DNA from: Caryophanon sp.
GTDB taxonomy: Bacteria; Bacillota; Bacilli; Bacillales_A; Planococcaceae
Direction of reading: 5' to 3'
NCBI GenBank assembly: GCA_018384745.1
Contig: JAHAYH010000095.1
Coordinates: 1-36,011, forward strand
Length of the DNA stretch: 36,011 bases
Shown piece by piece: positions 1 to 9,300 of the stretch; position 1 is the first letter of the stretch; each line of letters opens with the position of its first letter. Position numbers and translations under genes: made by a program. The notes beneath the pieces are model-generated. The model was not told the DNA's origin. It searched no databases and saw only the letters and a list, made by a program, of their open reading frames with translations.

Positions 1-12
1 TTTATTCCCTTT

Positions 13-105
13 GGAGGTATACCCAAGTCTGGCTGAAGGGATCGGTCTTGAAAACCGACAGGCGGGTAACACCGCGCGGGGGTTCGAATCCCTCTACCTC
101 CTCCA
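13..105 (+). tRNA. tRNA-Ser (anticodon TGA)
   Basis: A class II tRNA with a long variable arm. The acceptor stem GGAGGTA (13-19) pairs with TACCTCC (95-101), the anticodon loop carries TGA, the T loop is TTCGAAT and CCA is encoded. The discriminator base is T (102), where bacterial serine tRNAs normally have G. It is the first gene visible of a cluster that probably starts beyond the left edge. Confidence 0.95.
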
Positions 106-121
106 TTTTTTCTTAAATAAA

Positions 122-197
122 GGTCCCGTGGTGTAGCGGTTAACATGCCTGCCTGTCACGCAGGAGATCGCCGGTTCGATCCCGGTCGGGACCGCCA
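122..197 (+). tRNA. tRNA-Asp (anticodon GTC)
   Basis: A 76-base cloverleaf with acceptor stem GGTCCCG/CGGGACC, anticodon loop CTGTCAC, discriminator G and encoded CCA. It is second in the + strand tRNA cluster. Confidence 0.95.
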
Positions 198-218
198 TTT
201 TTTTATTTATACTTTTTT

Positions 219-294
219 GGGTTTGTAGCTCAGTTGGTAGAGCATTAGATTGAAGCTCTAAGTGTCGGCGGTTCGATTCCGTCCAAACCCACCA
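219..294 (+). tRNA. tRNA-Phe (anticodon GAA)
   Basis: A 76-base cloverleaf. The anticodon stem TTAGA/TCTAA encloses loop TTGAAGC, giving GAA. The acceptor stem is GGGTTTG/CAAACCC (T-arm TTCGATT) and ACCA is encoded. Confidence 0.94.
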
Positions 295-300
295 TATAAT

Positions 301-374
301 GCGGGTGTAGTTTAATGGTAAAACCTCAGTCTTCCAAACTGATGTCGTGAGTTCGATTCTCATCACCCGCTCCA
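301..374 (+). tRNA. tRNA-Gly (anticodon TCC)
   Basis: A 74-base cloverleaf with acceptor stem GCGGGTG/CACCCGC, anticodon loop CTTCCAA and discriminator T followed by CCA, as is normal for Gly tRNA of this type. Confidence 0.95.
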
Positions 375-385
375 ATATTGTTTAC

Positions 386-462
<77 letters not shown>

Positions 463-471
463 TACAATTAT

Positions 472-547
472 TCCGAAGTAGCTCAGTTGGTAGAGCATCC
501 GGCTGTTAACCGGCAGGTCGCAGGTTCGAGTCCTGCCTTCGGAGCCA
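472..547 (+). tRNA. tRNA-Asn (anticodon GTT)
   Basis: A 76-base cloverleaf with acceptor stem TCCGAAG/CTTCGGA, anticodon loop CTGTTAA and GCCA at the 3' end. Confidence 0.95.
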
Positions 548-551
548 TAAT

Positions 552-642
552 GGGGACATACTCAAGAGGCTGAAGAGGCGCCCCTGCTAAGGGTGTAGGT
601 CGGGCAACCGGCGCGAGGGTTCAAATCCCTCTGTCTCCGCCA
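552..642 (+). tRNA. tRNA-Ser (anticodon GCT)
   Basis: A class II tRNA with a long variable arm. The acceptor stem GGGGACA pairs with TGTCTCC with one G-T wobble. The anticodon loop is CTGCTAA, the discriminator is the usual serine G (639) and CCA is encoded. It reads the AGC/AGT serine codons. Confidence 0.95.
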
Positions 643-644
643 GA

Positions 645-716
645 GGCCCGTTGGTCAAGTGGTTAAGACACCGCCCTTTCACGGCGGTAACACGGGTTCG
701 AATCCCGTACGGGTCA
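645..716 (+). tRNA. tRNA-Glu (anticodon TTC), CCA not encoded
   Basis: The acceptor stem GGCCCGT (645-651) pairs with ACGGGTC (709-715), the discriminator is A and the anticodon loop is CTTTCAC. Unlike the other seven tRNAs here, no CCA follows; TAC comes next, so the tail must be added by CCA nucleotidyltransferase. It is the last gene of the cluster, and the terminator stem begins directly after it. The order Asp-Phe-Gly-Ile-Asn-Ser-Glu resembles the 3' end of the large B. subtilis trnB cluster, from memory. Confidence 0.95.
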
Positions 717-759
717 TACGCAAAAAACACGTAGCAAACCGCTGCGTGTTTTTTGCGTA
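717..759 (+). terminator. Rho-independent terminator of the tRNA cluster
   Basis: A 15-bp perfect stem (717-731 with 745-759) continues inward through a wobble pair and AGC/GCT to a 5-base loop. Its 3' arm contains a six-T run (749-754). It directly follows tRNA-Glu. Confidence 0.85.
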
Positions 760-839
760 TGCTTTTTTAGTTATACATATTCGCTTCCACAACTTGCTTA
801 TTTGCATGCGCTTATTTAGCAAAAAATATCCTCATAAAA

Positions 840-873
840 CGAAAAAGAAGGCTAGCAAACGGTGCTAGCCTTC
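840..873 (-). terminator. Rho-independent terminator of yabR
   Basis: An 11-bp stem GAAGGCTAGCA/TGCTAGCCTTC (847-857 with 863-873). Read on the - strand it is followed by a T-rich run. It separates yabR from the convergent tRNA cluster. Confidence 0.85.
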
Positions 874-917
874 GGTGTATATCACACTTTTTCTTTTATC
901 AAAATAGTCAGCAGAAC

Positions 918-1385
918 TTAACCGCGTTTTGCGCCACGACCGCCACGTTTAGATTCAGTTGCGCGTTTTAATGTTGCTAGACGCTCATCGCTATCTTTTA
1001 AGAAACGTGCCATTTTTTGCTCGAAGTTTTCTTTCGGCTGACGATCATTGAAACGATCGTTTGAACGGTTATTGTTGTGGCGTGGACGTTGTGGACGATC
1101 CGAACGTTCTGGACGCTCTGAACGTTCCGGACGCTCTGGACGTTCTGGTTGAGGCTTTGCTTTACGGATTGAAAGGCCAATTTTGCCATCCGCTTCAACG
1201 TTCATCACTTTAACTTCTACTTCGTCTCCAACCTTTAAATGCTCATTAATATCTTTCACATAGTTGTCAGCAACTTCACTGATGTGAACTAGTCCTGTTG
1301 AGCCACCTGGCAGCTCGACGAACGCTCCGAAATTTGTGATTCCTGTTACTTTACCTGTTACTTTGCTGCCTACTTCAATTGACAT
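918..1385 (-). CDS. yabR: S1 domain RNA-binding protein YabR
   Basis: A 155-residue protein. Residues 1-75 form a single S1 RNA-binding domain (KVTGKVTGITNFGAFVELPGG, then GLVHISEVADNYVKD), as in general stress protein 13 and polynucleotide phosphorylase. Residues 76-102 are a low-complexity stretch of Pro-Glu-Arg repeats, followed by a basic, Asn- and Arg-rich tail ending RGGRGAKRG. A role in binding RNA or ribosomes is inferred from the domain; the exact function in Bacillus is not settled. A GGAGGA site lies upstream of the ATG. It is transcribed apart from divIC and closes with the terminator at 840-873. The next conserved gene in spore formers, spoIIE, is not found here. Confidence 0.88.
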   Translation of the reverse strand: MSIEVGSKVTGKVTGITNFGAFVELPGGSTGLVHISEVADNYVKDINEHLKVGDEVEVKVMNVEADGKIGLSIRKAKPQPERPERPERSERPERSDRPQRPRHNNNRSNDRFNDRQPKENFEQKMARFLKDSDERLATLKRATESKRGGRGAKRG

Positions 1386-1536
1386 AAAAAAAATGCTCCT
1401 CCTTAAAATATAAGCGGCTATTATTTAGCCTGTTAATCATGTTTTGTTAGAAACGATTCAAATTACTCGGTTCTTCTATTATTTATTATAGCCCACGAAA
1501 AAGGTGTGTCAACAACACACATCTTATTTTTTGCGA

Positions 1537-1983
1537 TTATTGCTCGCTACCTTTTTCAACATCTTCGCTATTTTTTTCGTCATCTTTGTCGTTTTCATTA
1601 CCTTTTGTAGGCATTGTGAAAATGATTTCGCCTTCTTCAGATAAAAAATATTCTTTACGTGCAAGCTTTAAAATATACTCATCATCCTCAAGCTTTTTCA
1701 CCTGTGTTTTTAAAATTTCTTGATCTTGCTTCACTTCTTCTAAACGTTCTGTCACCTTTAATTCTATTTTTTGTCGCTCGACTAGTTCCTCTTTTTTCGC
1801 GATTGTACTCATCATTAACCCGCTAAGCACAACGATTGTTGCGATCAACAGTAAAAACATTCGACGTTTCACATAAAATGTGGCTTTACGACGCGCTTTT
1901 TTTCGTTCATCCTTTTGTCGAACGTATTCGTTATCCATTTTTGTTACGTTTTGCTTGAGCTGTTTTCGCGGTTGCTTTTGCAC
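1537..1983 (-). CDS. divIC: cell division protein DivIC (FtsB/DivIC family)
   Basis: About 148 residues. A basic cytoplasmic N-terminus is followed by one membrane segment near residues 42-62 (MFLLLIATIVVLSGLMM), then an external coiled coil (KKEELVERQKIELKVTERLEE onwards) and the family motif DDEYILKLARKEYFLSEEGEIIF. The tail is very acidic. DivIC joins FtsL and DivIB in the divisome at the septum. The start is chosen as GTG 1983 because AGGTGG (1992-1997) sits eight bases before it; GTG 1992 or 1995 would overlap that site, and ATG at 1938 is another option. In B. subtilis yabP and yabQ lie between rqcP and divIC. Here there is only an AT-rich gap of about 240 bases, which presumably holds its own promoter. 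Confidence 0.88.
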   Translation of the reverse strand: MQKQPRKQLKQNVTKMDNEYVRQKDERKKARRKATFYVKRRMFLLLIATIVVLSGLMMSTIAKKEELVERQKIELKVTERLEEVKQDQEILKTQVKKLEDDEYILKLARKEYFLSEEGEIIFTMPTKGNENDKDDEKNSEDVEKGSEQ

Positions 1984-2225
1984 GTGCGCCACCACCTATT
2001 CTATATGTATTTCAATTATATTCCACAAACATCATACATGGAAAAAAACGTTTATACCATATCATGTATATTACTAAACGATTACAATTTTATTTTCACT
2101 ATATCGTATTCCCGATTTGTATCATATATAAACTAAAATGTGATATTTTTTCGCAGTTCGATCGATTGTTTGTTAGCTTGAATGACGCATATGTCGATAC
2201 ATTGTTGCACATTTTAAGAAAATAT

Positions 2226-2274
2226 GAAAAAACGCCCTACAAATGACGACATTCCAGCAGTCATTTGTAGGGCG
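2226..2274 (-). terminator. Rho-independent terminator after rqcP
   Basis: A perfect 15-bp stem CGCCCTACAAATGAC/GTCATTTGTAGGGCG (2233-2247 with 2260-2274). A run of six T follows on the - strand. It ends the yabM-yabN-rqcP unit. Confidence 0.92.
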
Positions 2275-2280
2275 AAACAC

Positions 2281-2571
2281 TTATTCTTCGTCGTCAATAA
2301 ATTCCGGCTCGATTTTTTCAAGACGCTCTTCTTTTAAAATCGTAAACATGTTTGCCGCATCATCTTTACGTGATGTTTCACGAATTTCATCGACGCGCGC
2401 TGTAACGATTTTTTGGCCAAAGCGAATTGCTAGCTCATCGCCAACTTTTACTGTGCTAGATGCTTTTGCTACTTTGTCATTGATCGTAATACGACCTTGT
2501 ACCGCTACTTCTTTTGCAAGCGTACGACGTTTAATTAAACGCGATACTTTTAAAAACTTATCTAAACGCAT
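2281..2571 (-). CDS. rqcP: S4 domain ribosome quality control protein RqcP
   Basis: A 96-residue S4-type RNA-binding protein (MRLDKFLKVSRLIKRRTLAKE, then GRITINDKVAKASSTVKVGD), the family called YabO or RqcP. In B. subtilis RqcP works with RqcH on obstructed 50S subunits, helping tRNA movement during C-terminal alanine tailing of stalled chains. Length and motif order match the family. The C-terminus is acidic (FIDDEE). The ATG directly abuts the yabN stop codon (TAAATG), and its ribosome-binding GGGG lies in the end of yabN, which points to translational coupling. The strong terminator at 2226-2274 follows. Confidence 0.93.
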   Translation of the reverse strand: MRLDKFLKVSRLIKRRTLAKEVAVQGRITINDKVAKASSTVKVGDELAIRFGQKIVTARVDEIRETSRKDDAANMFTILKEERLEKIEPEFIDDEE

Positions 2572-4038
2572 TTAGTCCATCCCCTTTTCCAAGCGCTTTG
2601 CATCATGCCAAAACGCATCTAATTCATTGAGTGTAAAATCAGCAAATGCTTTACCAGATGATGCGACGCAGCTTTCGATATGTTTGAAGCGGCGTGCAAA
2701 TTTCTCGTTCGCATGCAGCATCGCTTCCTCCGGTGATAGCTTGAAGAAACGTGCAATGTTCACGAGCGTAAAGAACACATCACCTAACTCGTCCATGCGC
2801 GTCGTCGCATCTCCTTGTTTCAGCTCTGCTTCAAACTCCGCCCATTCTTCATTGAACTTGGCGATTGCATCTGCTGCTTCATCCCAATCAAAGCCTACTT
2901 TTGCTGCTTCCTTTTGATAGTTATACGCAGTTTGTAAGCTAGAAGTTCCACGATACGCATCATTTAATACAGAATCTTGACGCTCCCCCTTCTCCTCACG
3001 CTTAATCGCTTCCCAATTCGCTACAACTGCTTCTGCATCTTCTGCGGTTGCATCACCAAATACGTGTGGATGACGGCGCACCATTTTTTCTGAGATCGAT
3101 GCAAGCACATCTTCAATTGTGAAATAGCCATTGTCTTCGCCGATTTGCGCATGTAAAAATACTTGCAGTAATACATCGCCAAGCTCTTCAATCATCGCAA
3201 AGTCATCCTCTGCATCAACAGCTGCTAAAAACTCATGCGCTTCTTCTAACAAATATTTCTTTAATGATTCATGCGTTTGCTTTTGATCCCACGGGCAGCC
3301 ATTTGGACCGCGTAGCGCTGCAATAATTTGACGCAGTGTCGTCCAGTCGCGATACGCTTCTGCTGTCTCGCCCACTGGTGGCATGTAGATCGTTGTTAAA
3401 TTATTAATCTCCACTTCATGGTCTAACTCATATAGCGGCACAGTCGTTAACTTCTCTTGCGACGATCCAGCTGCTGTAACGATTGTGACCGGATAATCAT
3501 CGCGATACTTCTCCATAAGTGTTAACTTCACTTCCGATGCGCTGAATGTATCGTACACTTGTGCAATTAAAATATGTTGGCGCATGTTGATGTCATCCAT
3601 CGACATATTCGTACCATCTAATAGTTGGAACCCTTCAATTGGATCGATGCGTAATGCACCAAAAATTGGGTCTAAAAAGCTTTGTCCACCTTCGATTGTA
3701 AGAGAAATCTGTCCGCGGTTATGCGCCTCAATTAAAAGCTGTACCGTTTTTTCTGCAACGAGTGGATGCCCCGGAACCGCATATAACACATCTTCATTTT
3801 GTGAAAGTGCAATTAACGTGTCGGTAATTTCGTCATACACCGCTTCAAAACCGCCGTGCTTTTCATAAATAGCATCAAAGCTTTGCAGCTGCATTCCCTC
3901 CTGCTGTAAAACCTCTAACACCGGGTGATCAATTGTACGAACGTAAATGCTCGTAGCTGCCTGTAGCTTGCGATATACGCCTAGCTGCATTTGATCGAAG
4001 TCTGCTGCCCCTAAGCCAATGACTGTAATATTGCCCAT
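2572..4038 (-). CDS. yabN: YabN: tetrapyrrole methylase-like plus MazG pyrophosphohydrolase
   Basis: A 488-residue two-domain protein. Residues 1-210 resemble SAM-dependent tetrapyrrole (corrin/porphyrin) methylases, with ITVIGLGAAD at the N-terminus and YAVPGHPLVAEKTV further on. Residues 225-488 are a full MazG nucleoside triphosphate pyrophosphohydrolase: GPNGCPWDQKQTHESLKKYLLEEAHE with the metal-binding EE..E and EELGDV pairs, and a second half with NEEWAEFEAEL and DELGDVFF. This fusion is typical of Bacillales. The MazG part is expected to hydrolyse abnormal NTPs; the methylase target is unknown. The start has GGAGG seven bases upstream. It lies 43 bases after yabM and abuts rqcP, so the three probably form one operon. 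Confidence 0.93.
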   Translation of the reverse strand: MGNITVIGLGAADFDQMQLGVYRKLQAATSIYVRTIDHPVLEVLQQEGMQLQSFDAIYEKHGGFEAVYDEITDTLIALSQNEDVLYAVPGHPLVAEKTVQLLIEAHNRGQISLTIEGGQSFLDPIFGALRIDPIEGFQLLDGTNMSMDDINMRQHILIAQVYDTFSASEVKLTLMEKYRDDYPVTIVTAAGSSQEKLTTVPLYELDHEVEINNLTTIYMPPVGETAEAYRDWTTLRQIIAALRGPNGCPWDQKQTHESLKKYLLEEAHEFLAAVDAEDDFAMIEELGDVLLQVFLHAQIGEDNGYFTIEDVLASISEKMVRRHPHVFGDATAEDAEAVVANWEAIKREEKGERQDSVLNDAYRGTSSLQTAYNYQKEAAKVGFDWDEAADAIAKFNEEWAEFEAELKQGDATTRMDELGDVFFTLVNIARFFKLSPEEAMLHANEKFARRFKHIESCVASSGKAFADFTLNELDAFWHDAKRLEKGMD

Positions 4039-4081
4039 AAAATCCTCCTATATACATTGCTCGTACATCGACATGCACGTT

Positions 4082-5698
4082 TTATTTTTTTCGATTTAAC
4101 CATAATTGATATTGCGCCATTTTACGACCAAATGGCAATAAAAACCACTCTTTATCGGCAAGTACTTTCGTTTTCGCCACGGTTGTAATAAATACAGCTG
4201 CGCCAATTGCGACAGCTGAACCACCAATGATTGCTGCTTCAAGTCGTGCTGGGAGCGATAATAATTGCTCAAGTATAAAGCTCCAACCGTACACCGCAAG
4301 CATCATGTTAAGCGATGCCAAAAATAGCTTTTGATAATACGATGCTGGTGCAAGTTTCATCGGACGTACACGCTTTAAATAATACATGAGCGACAACGCG
4401 ATGAAAAATAGCCCAATGTTGCTCGCAAACGCAGCTCCTAATACATCAAGTACCGGTACGAGCGTTACGTTCCCAATTAGCTTTAACATAAAGCCAATGA
4501 CTAAAATAACAGCTGGCACCTTTAACTTTCCAAACCCTTGTAACATCGCTGTAAATGTTAGCGTAATCGACAACGGCACAATTTGCAGCACGAAAATGCT
4601 TAGCACAGACGTTAAGCTATCTGTTTTAAAGAGCATGACATTAACGTACGGCATGACGAGCACAAGGCCAAATGACGCAGCCCAACCAAACAGTACCGCT
4701 GCACGATATGTTAGCTGAATAAAGCTATCAGCGTTACGTCCGGTCGTTTTTTTGCACATAACCGCTACCAGTGGCACGATCGCAAGTGCAAGTGAACCTG
4801 CAATGACTGCACCGAGCTGGACGAGCGGCTGTCCACGGTCATAAATACCTTTTGTTTCCTTTGCCACTGTTTCTGTAAAGCCATTTTCAAGCAACGTCGT
4901 GTATACCGTAAACGAGTCGATCATTTGGAAGCATAACAGCACAAGGCCACTCATACTAACGCTTAAGCTATAGAGTGTTAACTCTTTCACAACCGGCCAT
5001 ACACGCAGCTTTTCACCTGTTTGCTGACGCTGTGGAAACAATGCCATGCGTTTAAATACAAACAGTAACAGCACGACGCCTACAAACTCACCAATAGCTG
5101 TTGCCGCTGTTGCGACTTGTCCAGCCCCGTATAGTGAACCGCTATATTTCATGACAAGCCATGAGCCTACTAAAATAATCGATACGCGAATCGCTTGTTC
5201 AACAATTTGCGCATACGCGACCGGCTCCATGCGGCCTTTTGCTTGGAATGAACCTTTTAATACGGCCAATATCGGCATACATAATACGACGAACGAACCG
5301 GTACGCATAAGTGGCGCGAGCTGTTCATCCCCCATGACACGTGCGAGCGCTCCTGCCCCGCTATATAAAATGATGAAACAACTTACAGATAATACAACTA
5401 AATAAAAGAAAGCAATTTTCATAATTTGCAGGCGGCGAAATTCCCGCTGCTGCATCGTTTCGAGCGTATCTGCATCCGCTAACAGCTTAGAGATCGCAAC
5501 GGCAAACCCACTTGCTGTCCAAGCGACGAAAATCGAAATAAACGGATACACTTGCTGATAAATATAAAAGCCTTCATCACCAACTAAATTTTGAAATGGG
5601 ACACGATAAATTGCACCTAAAATTTTTACAATTAATGCAGAAATCGTTAGTAATGCCGCACCTTTCATGTACCCTTTCATACTCCAACTTCCAGCCAT
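4082..5698 (-). CDS. yabM: YabM, SpoVB/MurJ-like polysaccharide (lipid) flippase
   Basis: A 538-residue integral membrane protein of the MVF branch of the MOP flippase superfamily, with about 14 hydrophobic segments. The N-terminal GAALLTISALIVKILGAIYRVPF and the following LVGDEGFYIYQ are typical of SpoVB, YabM, YkvU and YtgP proteins. These move undecaprenyl-linked precursors across the cytoplasmic membrane. Position next to yabN marks it as the YabM orthologue rather than SpoVB itself, so it does not by itself indicate sporulation. The start is placed by AGAGG five bases before the ATG. It heads the yabM-yabN-rqcP unit. spoVT, which precedes it in B. subtilis, is missing. Confidence 0.88.
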   Translation of the reverse strand: MAGSWSMKGYMKGAALLTISALIVKILGAIYRVPFQNLVGDEGFYIYQQVYPFISIFVAWTASGFAVAISKLLADADTLETMQQREFRRLQIMKIAFFYLVVLSVSCFIILYSGAGALARVMGDEQLAPLMRTGSFVVLCMPILAVLKGSFQAKGRMEPVAYAQIVEQAIRVSIILVGSWLVMKYSGSLYGAGQVATAATAIGEFVGVVLLLFVFKRMALFPQRQQTGEKLRVWPVVKELTLYSLSVSMSGLVLLCFQMIDSFTVYTTLLENGFTETVAKETKGIYDRGQPLVQLGAVIAGSLALAIVPLVAVMCKKTTGRNADSFIQLTYRAAVLFGWAASFGLVLVMPYVNVMLFKTDSLTSVLSIFVLQIVPLSITLTFTAMLQGFGKLKVPAVILVIGFMLKLIGNVTLVPVLDVLGAAFASNIGLFFIALSLMYYLKRVRPMKLAPASYYQKLFLASLNMMLAVYGWSFILEQLLSLPARLEAAIIGGSAVAIGAAVFITTVAKTKVLADKEWFLLPFGRKMAQYQLWLNRKK

Positions 5699-5910
5699 AT
5701 TTTGTCCTCTTTCTTCTCATGTTCATTACAACGTAACAGTATACCATATTGCTTTTTACAGGCGACTACTTACAGCGCAGAAACAACTTTCGTCGAGGAA
5801 CTAACAAAAGAGATTTATACGTTTAATCAGGACTATTTTAGAAAAACAAGACTTTTTTACTAACACAAAATAACCTTTAAGCATTTTCATTTAAAAATAG
5901 GCAAAAAGAC

Positions 5911-5936
5911 GTTTAAATGAACATACTGACGGGTAC
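5911..5936 (+). promoter_or_regulatory. SigB-type promoter for the 5971 gene
   Basis: GTTTAA (5911-5916), a 14-base spacer, then GGGTAC (5931-5936). The B. subtilis SigB consensus is GTTTAA, 12-15 bases, GGGTAT, so only the last base differs. It lies about 35 bases before the start codon, leaving room for a short leader. Confidence 0.68.
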
Positions 5937-5970
5937 TTTTGTTAATAACTGAACGTAGGAGGTGTTTCAT

Positions 5971-6297
5971 ATGTTATCCGTACAACGTGTAACAGCGACT
6001 CCATCATCTGTGAAGCATATGCAATATGCGTATTTAGAGCATTTACAACTGTATCCTTCCGCTGCTGAAACAGCTGCATATAAGCAACCGTCTAAACAGT
6101 CAGTACAACAAAACGAACCGAGCTTTTTAGACAGACTTGAGCGCGCTCATTTACAAACACCATCAATGAAAGAACGTGGGTTTTTGAAAAAGCGTACGCA
6201 GTTCCGCGAGCAAGAGGAGCTCTTACAGCAAATGAATTATACAAATAGACTTCATTACAGTCAGCTACACAACATAGAGACGTTACACAAATCGTAA
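5971..6297 (+). CDS. small protein of unknown function, putative general stress gene
   Basis: A 108-residue protein that I do not recognise. The ATG at 5971 has an excellent ribosome-binding site (AGGAGGT, seven-base spacer), so it is preferred over the upstream GTG at 5962. The product is soluble, with no membrane segment, signal peptide or cysteine. It is rich in Gln, Leu and charged residues, and the second half (SFLDRLERAHLQTPSMKERG, then KKRTQFREQEELLQQMNY) looks helical. It is one of only two protein genes on the + strand. It stands where spoVT is found in B. subtilis but shows no AbrB-type domain. A SigB-like promoter lies upstream and a two-way terminator downstream, so it is a complete one-gene transcription unit. 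Function unknown; a stress role is inferred only from the promoter. Confidence 0.78.
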   Translation: MLSVQRVTATPSSVKHMQYAYLEHLQLYPSAAETAAYKQPSKQSVQQNEPSFLDRLERAHLQTPSMKERGFLKKRTQFREQEELLQQMNYTNRLHYSQLHNIETLHKS

Positions 6298-6308
6298 GTA
6301 ACAAACAT

Positions 6309-6352
6309 AAAAGAAGGCTATTCATCTAAGCGATGCGTAGCCTTCTTTTTTA
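6309..6352. terminator. bidirectional terminator between the small gene and mfd
   Basis: Stem AAAAGAAGGCTA/TAGCCTTCTTTT (6309-6320 with 6338-6349) with T-rich flanks on both strands. It serves the + strand gene ending at 6297 and mfd, whose stop is at 6353. Confidence 0.88.
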
Positions 6353-9300
6353 TTATGCGATGATCTCTTCTTTACGATGCGTATAAATTTGCTTCATGAC
6401 ATCTTCAAGCACATCAAATAATAGCTGTGTTGACGGTAAATGCTTTTCATCAATCGTCATCACGAGTGACTTCGTCGCATTATCCATCCCAAAGCCAATC
6501 GCTCGGCCGTATTTGTTCGTACCTTGCATCACTTCAGCAACATCAAACAGCTTCGTCGCCTCTTGTGTAAAGTTGATTGTGACAACCGTTTGTTTTAATT
6601 TAATCGCGCGTAGCCCTGTCGTTAATCCCCAAGCTTTCATGCGCGCAACGCGTAACAAACGAATCGTCTCAGATGGTAAGTCGCCGAAGCGGTCCATTAA
6701 CTCATCTGTAATTTCAACGTAGTCTTCCTCAGACGCCATCCCTTTAATGCGCTTATACATTTGAATTTTTTGGTAACCATCTGGAATATACGTATCTGGA
6801 ATGTACGCATTAATTGGCAATACAATTTCAATTTCAACTTTCTCTTCGTAATCATCGCCCATTTGACGTTCTTCAATCGCTTCTTCAAGCATTTGTGAAT
6901 AAAGATCAAAGCCGACTGAATCGATAAAGCCGTGCTGCTGCGAGCCAAGTAAATCACCTGCACCACGAATCGATAAGTCGCGCATCGCAATTTTAAAGCC
7001 AGAGCCAAGCTCCGTAAACTCTTTAATTGCTTGTAGACGCTGCTCTGCTACTTCCGTTAATACTTTTTCACGCTGATACGTAAAGTACGCATAAGCGACG
7101 CGATTGGAGCGCCCTACACGTCCTCGTAATTGATACAGCTGTGATAAGCCCATTCTGTCAGCATCATGCACAATTAACGTGTTCACATTTGGAATGTCGA
7201 CGCCTGTTTCAATAATCGTCGTTGTAACAAGCACATCGTAATCGCCTTCTAAAAATGAAATGATGACTTCCTCAAGCTCCACCTCGGTCATGCGGCCATG
7301 TGCATAACCAACGCGCGCTTCTGGAACAAGCTGGCGAATTTCTTCCACTTTACTTGCCATTTCAGCAACGCGATTGAATAAATAAAACACTTGCCCACCG
7401 CGTGCCATTTCACGTTCGATTGCCTCACGAATTAACGCACCGCCATACTCCATAACGTACGTTTGTACGGGGAAGCGGTTAGCTGGTGGCGTTTCAATGA
7501 CCGATAAATCTCGCACGCCGACCATCGACATATGCAGCGTTCGTGGAATCGGTGTTGCCGTTAATGTCAGCACATCGACGTTCGTTTTTAATTGCTTAAT
7601 TTTTTCTTTATGCGTAACACCAAATCGCTGCTCTTCATCGACAATGAGCAAACCTAAGTCGTGATACACAACATCTTTTGATAATAAGCGATGCGTACCA
7701 ATAACAATATCAACTGTGCCATCCTTTAAGCCACGGAGCGTTTCTGTTTGCTGCTTACGCGTACGGAAGCGGCTTAGTAAGCCAACAGAAATCGGGAAAT
7801 CCGCAAAGCGCTCCTTTATCGTTTCAAAGTGCTGCTGCGCTAAAATCGTCGTCGGCACTAAAAATGCTACTTGCTTACCATCCATAATCGCTTTAAACGC
7901 CGCGCGAATCGCAACTTCCGTTTTACCGTACCCTACGTCACCACAAACGAGACGGTCCATCGGGCGTTCGCGCTCCATGTCCGCTTTCACTTCGATAATT
8001 GTGCGTAGCTGGTCTTCTGTTTCTTCATACGGGAACGCCGCTTCAAATGCGCGCACATCGTCACTATCAGGCGAGAACGCATAGCCTTTTTCCGCCTCAC
8101 GCTTTGCATACAGCTTAATTAAATCGTCCGCAATATCATGTACAGCTTTTGTCACTTTCGCTTTCGTACGCTTCCATTCTGCGCCGCCTAGTTTATGCAG
8201 CTTTGGCTCACGTTCTTCAGAGCCGACGTATTTTTGAATTAAATCAATTTGCTCGATCGGCACGTATAACTTATCATCGCCACGATAACGAATATGTAAA
8301 TAATCGCGGTGAATGCCACCTACTTCGACCGTTTCAACACCGATATATTTCCCGATCCCGTGCTGCACGTGAACGATGTAGTCGCCCTCTTTCATTTCTG
8401 TATAGCTTTTAATGCGCTCTGCATTCGTCATCTTTTGAGGACGTGTGCGCTTTTTCGCCGGCAACTTAAACAGCTCATCCTCTGTCACAACCGCTAAGCG
8501 TTGCGGTGGCAACTCAAAGCCCGCCTTTAATGGTAAATCAAGCGCATACAGTCCCGCTCCATTTGGTGAGCCTTCCGTTACTGTTAAATCATAATCCGCA
8601 AGCAGCTCAACCATTTTCGTGACGCGCTCTTGGCCATCCGCTAAAAATAGCACCGTGAACCCTTCTGCACGCCAGCGCTGCACCTCTTGCTTAAACAGTG
8701 GAATTTGCCCTTGGAATTGCTGCATCGGCTTACATGTGAAGTTCTCGGTATGTTGGAACGTTACACCGTTAAATGTGCGCGCAAACAACGCAAAATGAAC
8801 GATTGTTTGCTTTAGCATCGCTAGCACTTCTTTAAACGAATAGCTTGCTTTCACATCGTGTACAAGCTTCCCTTCCTCAATGAGTGCCATAAACCATTCT
8901 TGTTCCTCGCGCTCCCAAGCATCCATCACTTCCTGTACACGCCCTAGCTCATCAATAAAGACGATGCCATGCGGTGAGAAATAATCGCCTAAATATGTTT
9001 GCTCGTCATATAGTAGCGTACCGTATTTATTGACGTAGCTTGGGATGATGTTTTGTTGCAGCTGTTCAATATCATGTTGCACGTGAATGCGCAGTGCTTC
9101 TTTCGTATCTGCCTTTTTTACTTTCGCGACGCTTTGCGTTAGCGCTTCTTCTAAACGATGCGCAATCGTCATCTTCTGCTCGCGCGTAAAAATAAACTCC
9201 GCAGCTGGTAAAAGACGCAGCTGTTGAAGCTTTGTGATCGAACGTTGTGTTTCTGCTGAAAACGTGCGAATGGAATCAACTTCGGTATCAAATAATTCGA

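Noticed and set aside
659-868. 69-codon reading frame on the + strand
   Set aside because: It begins inside tRNA-Glu and crosses two terminators.
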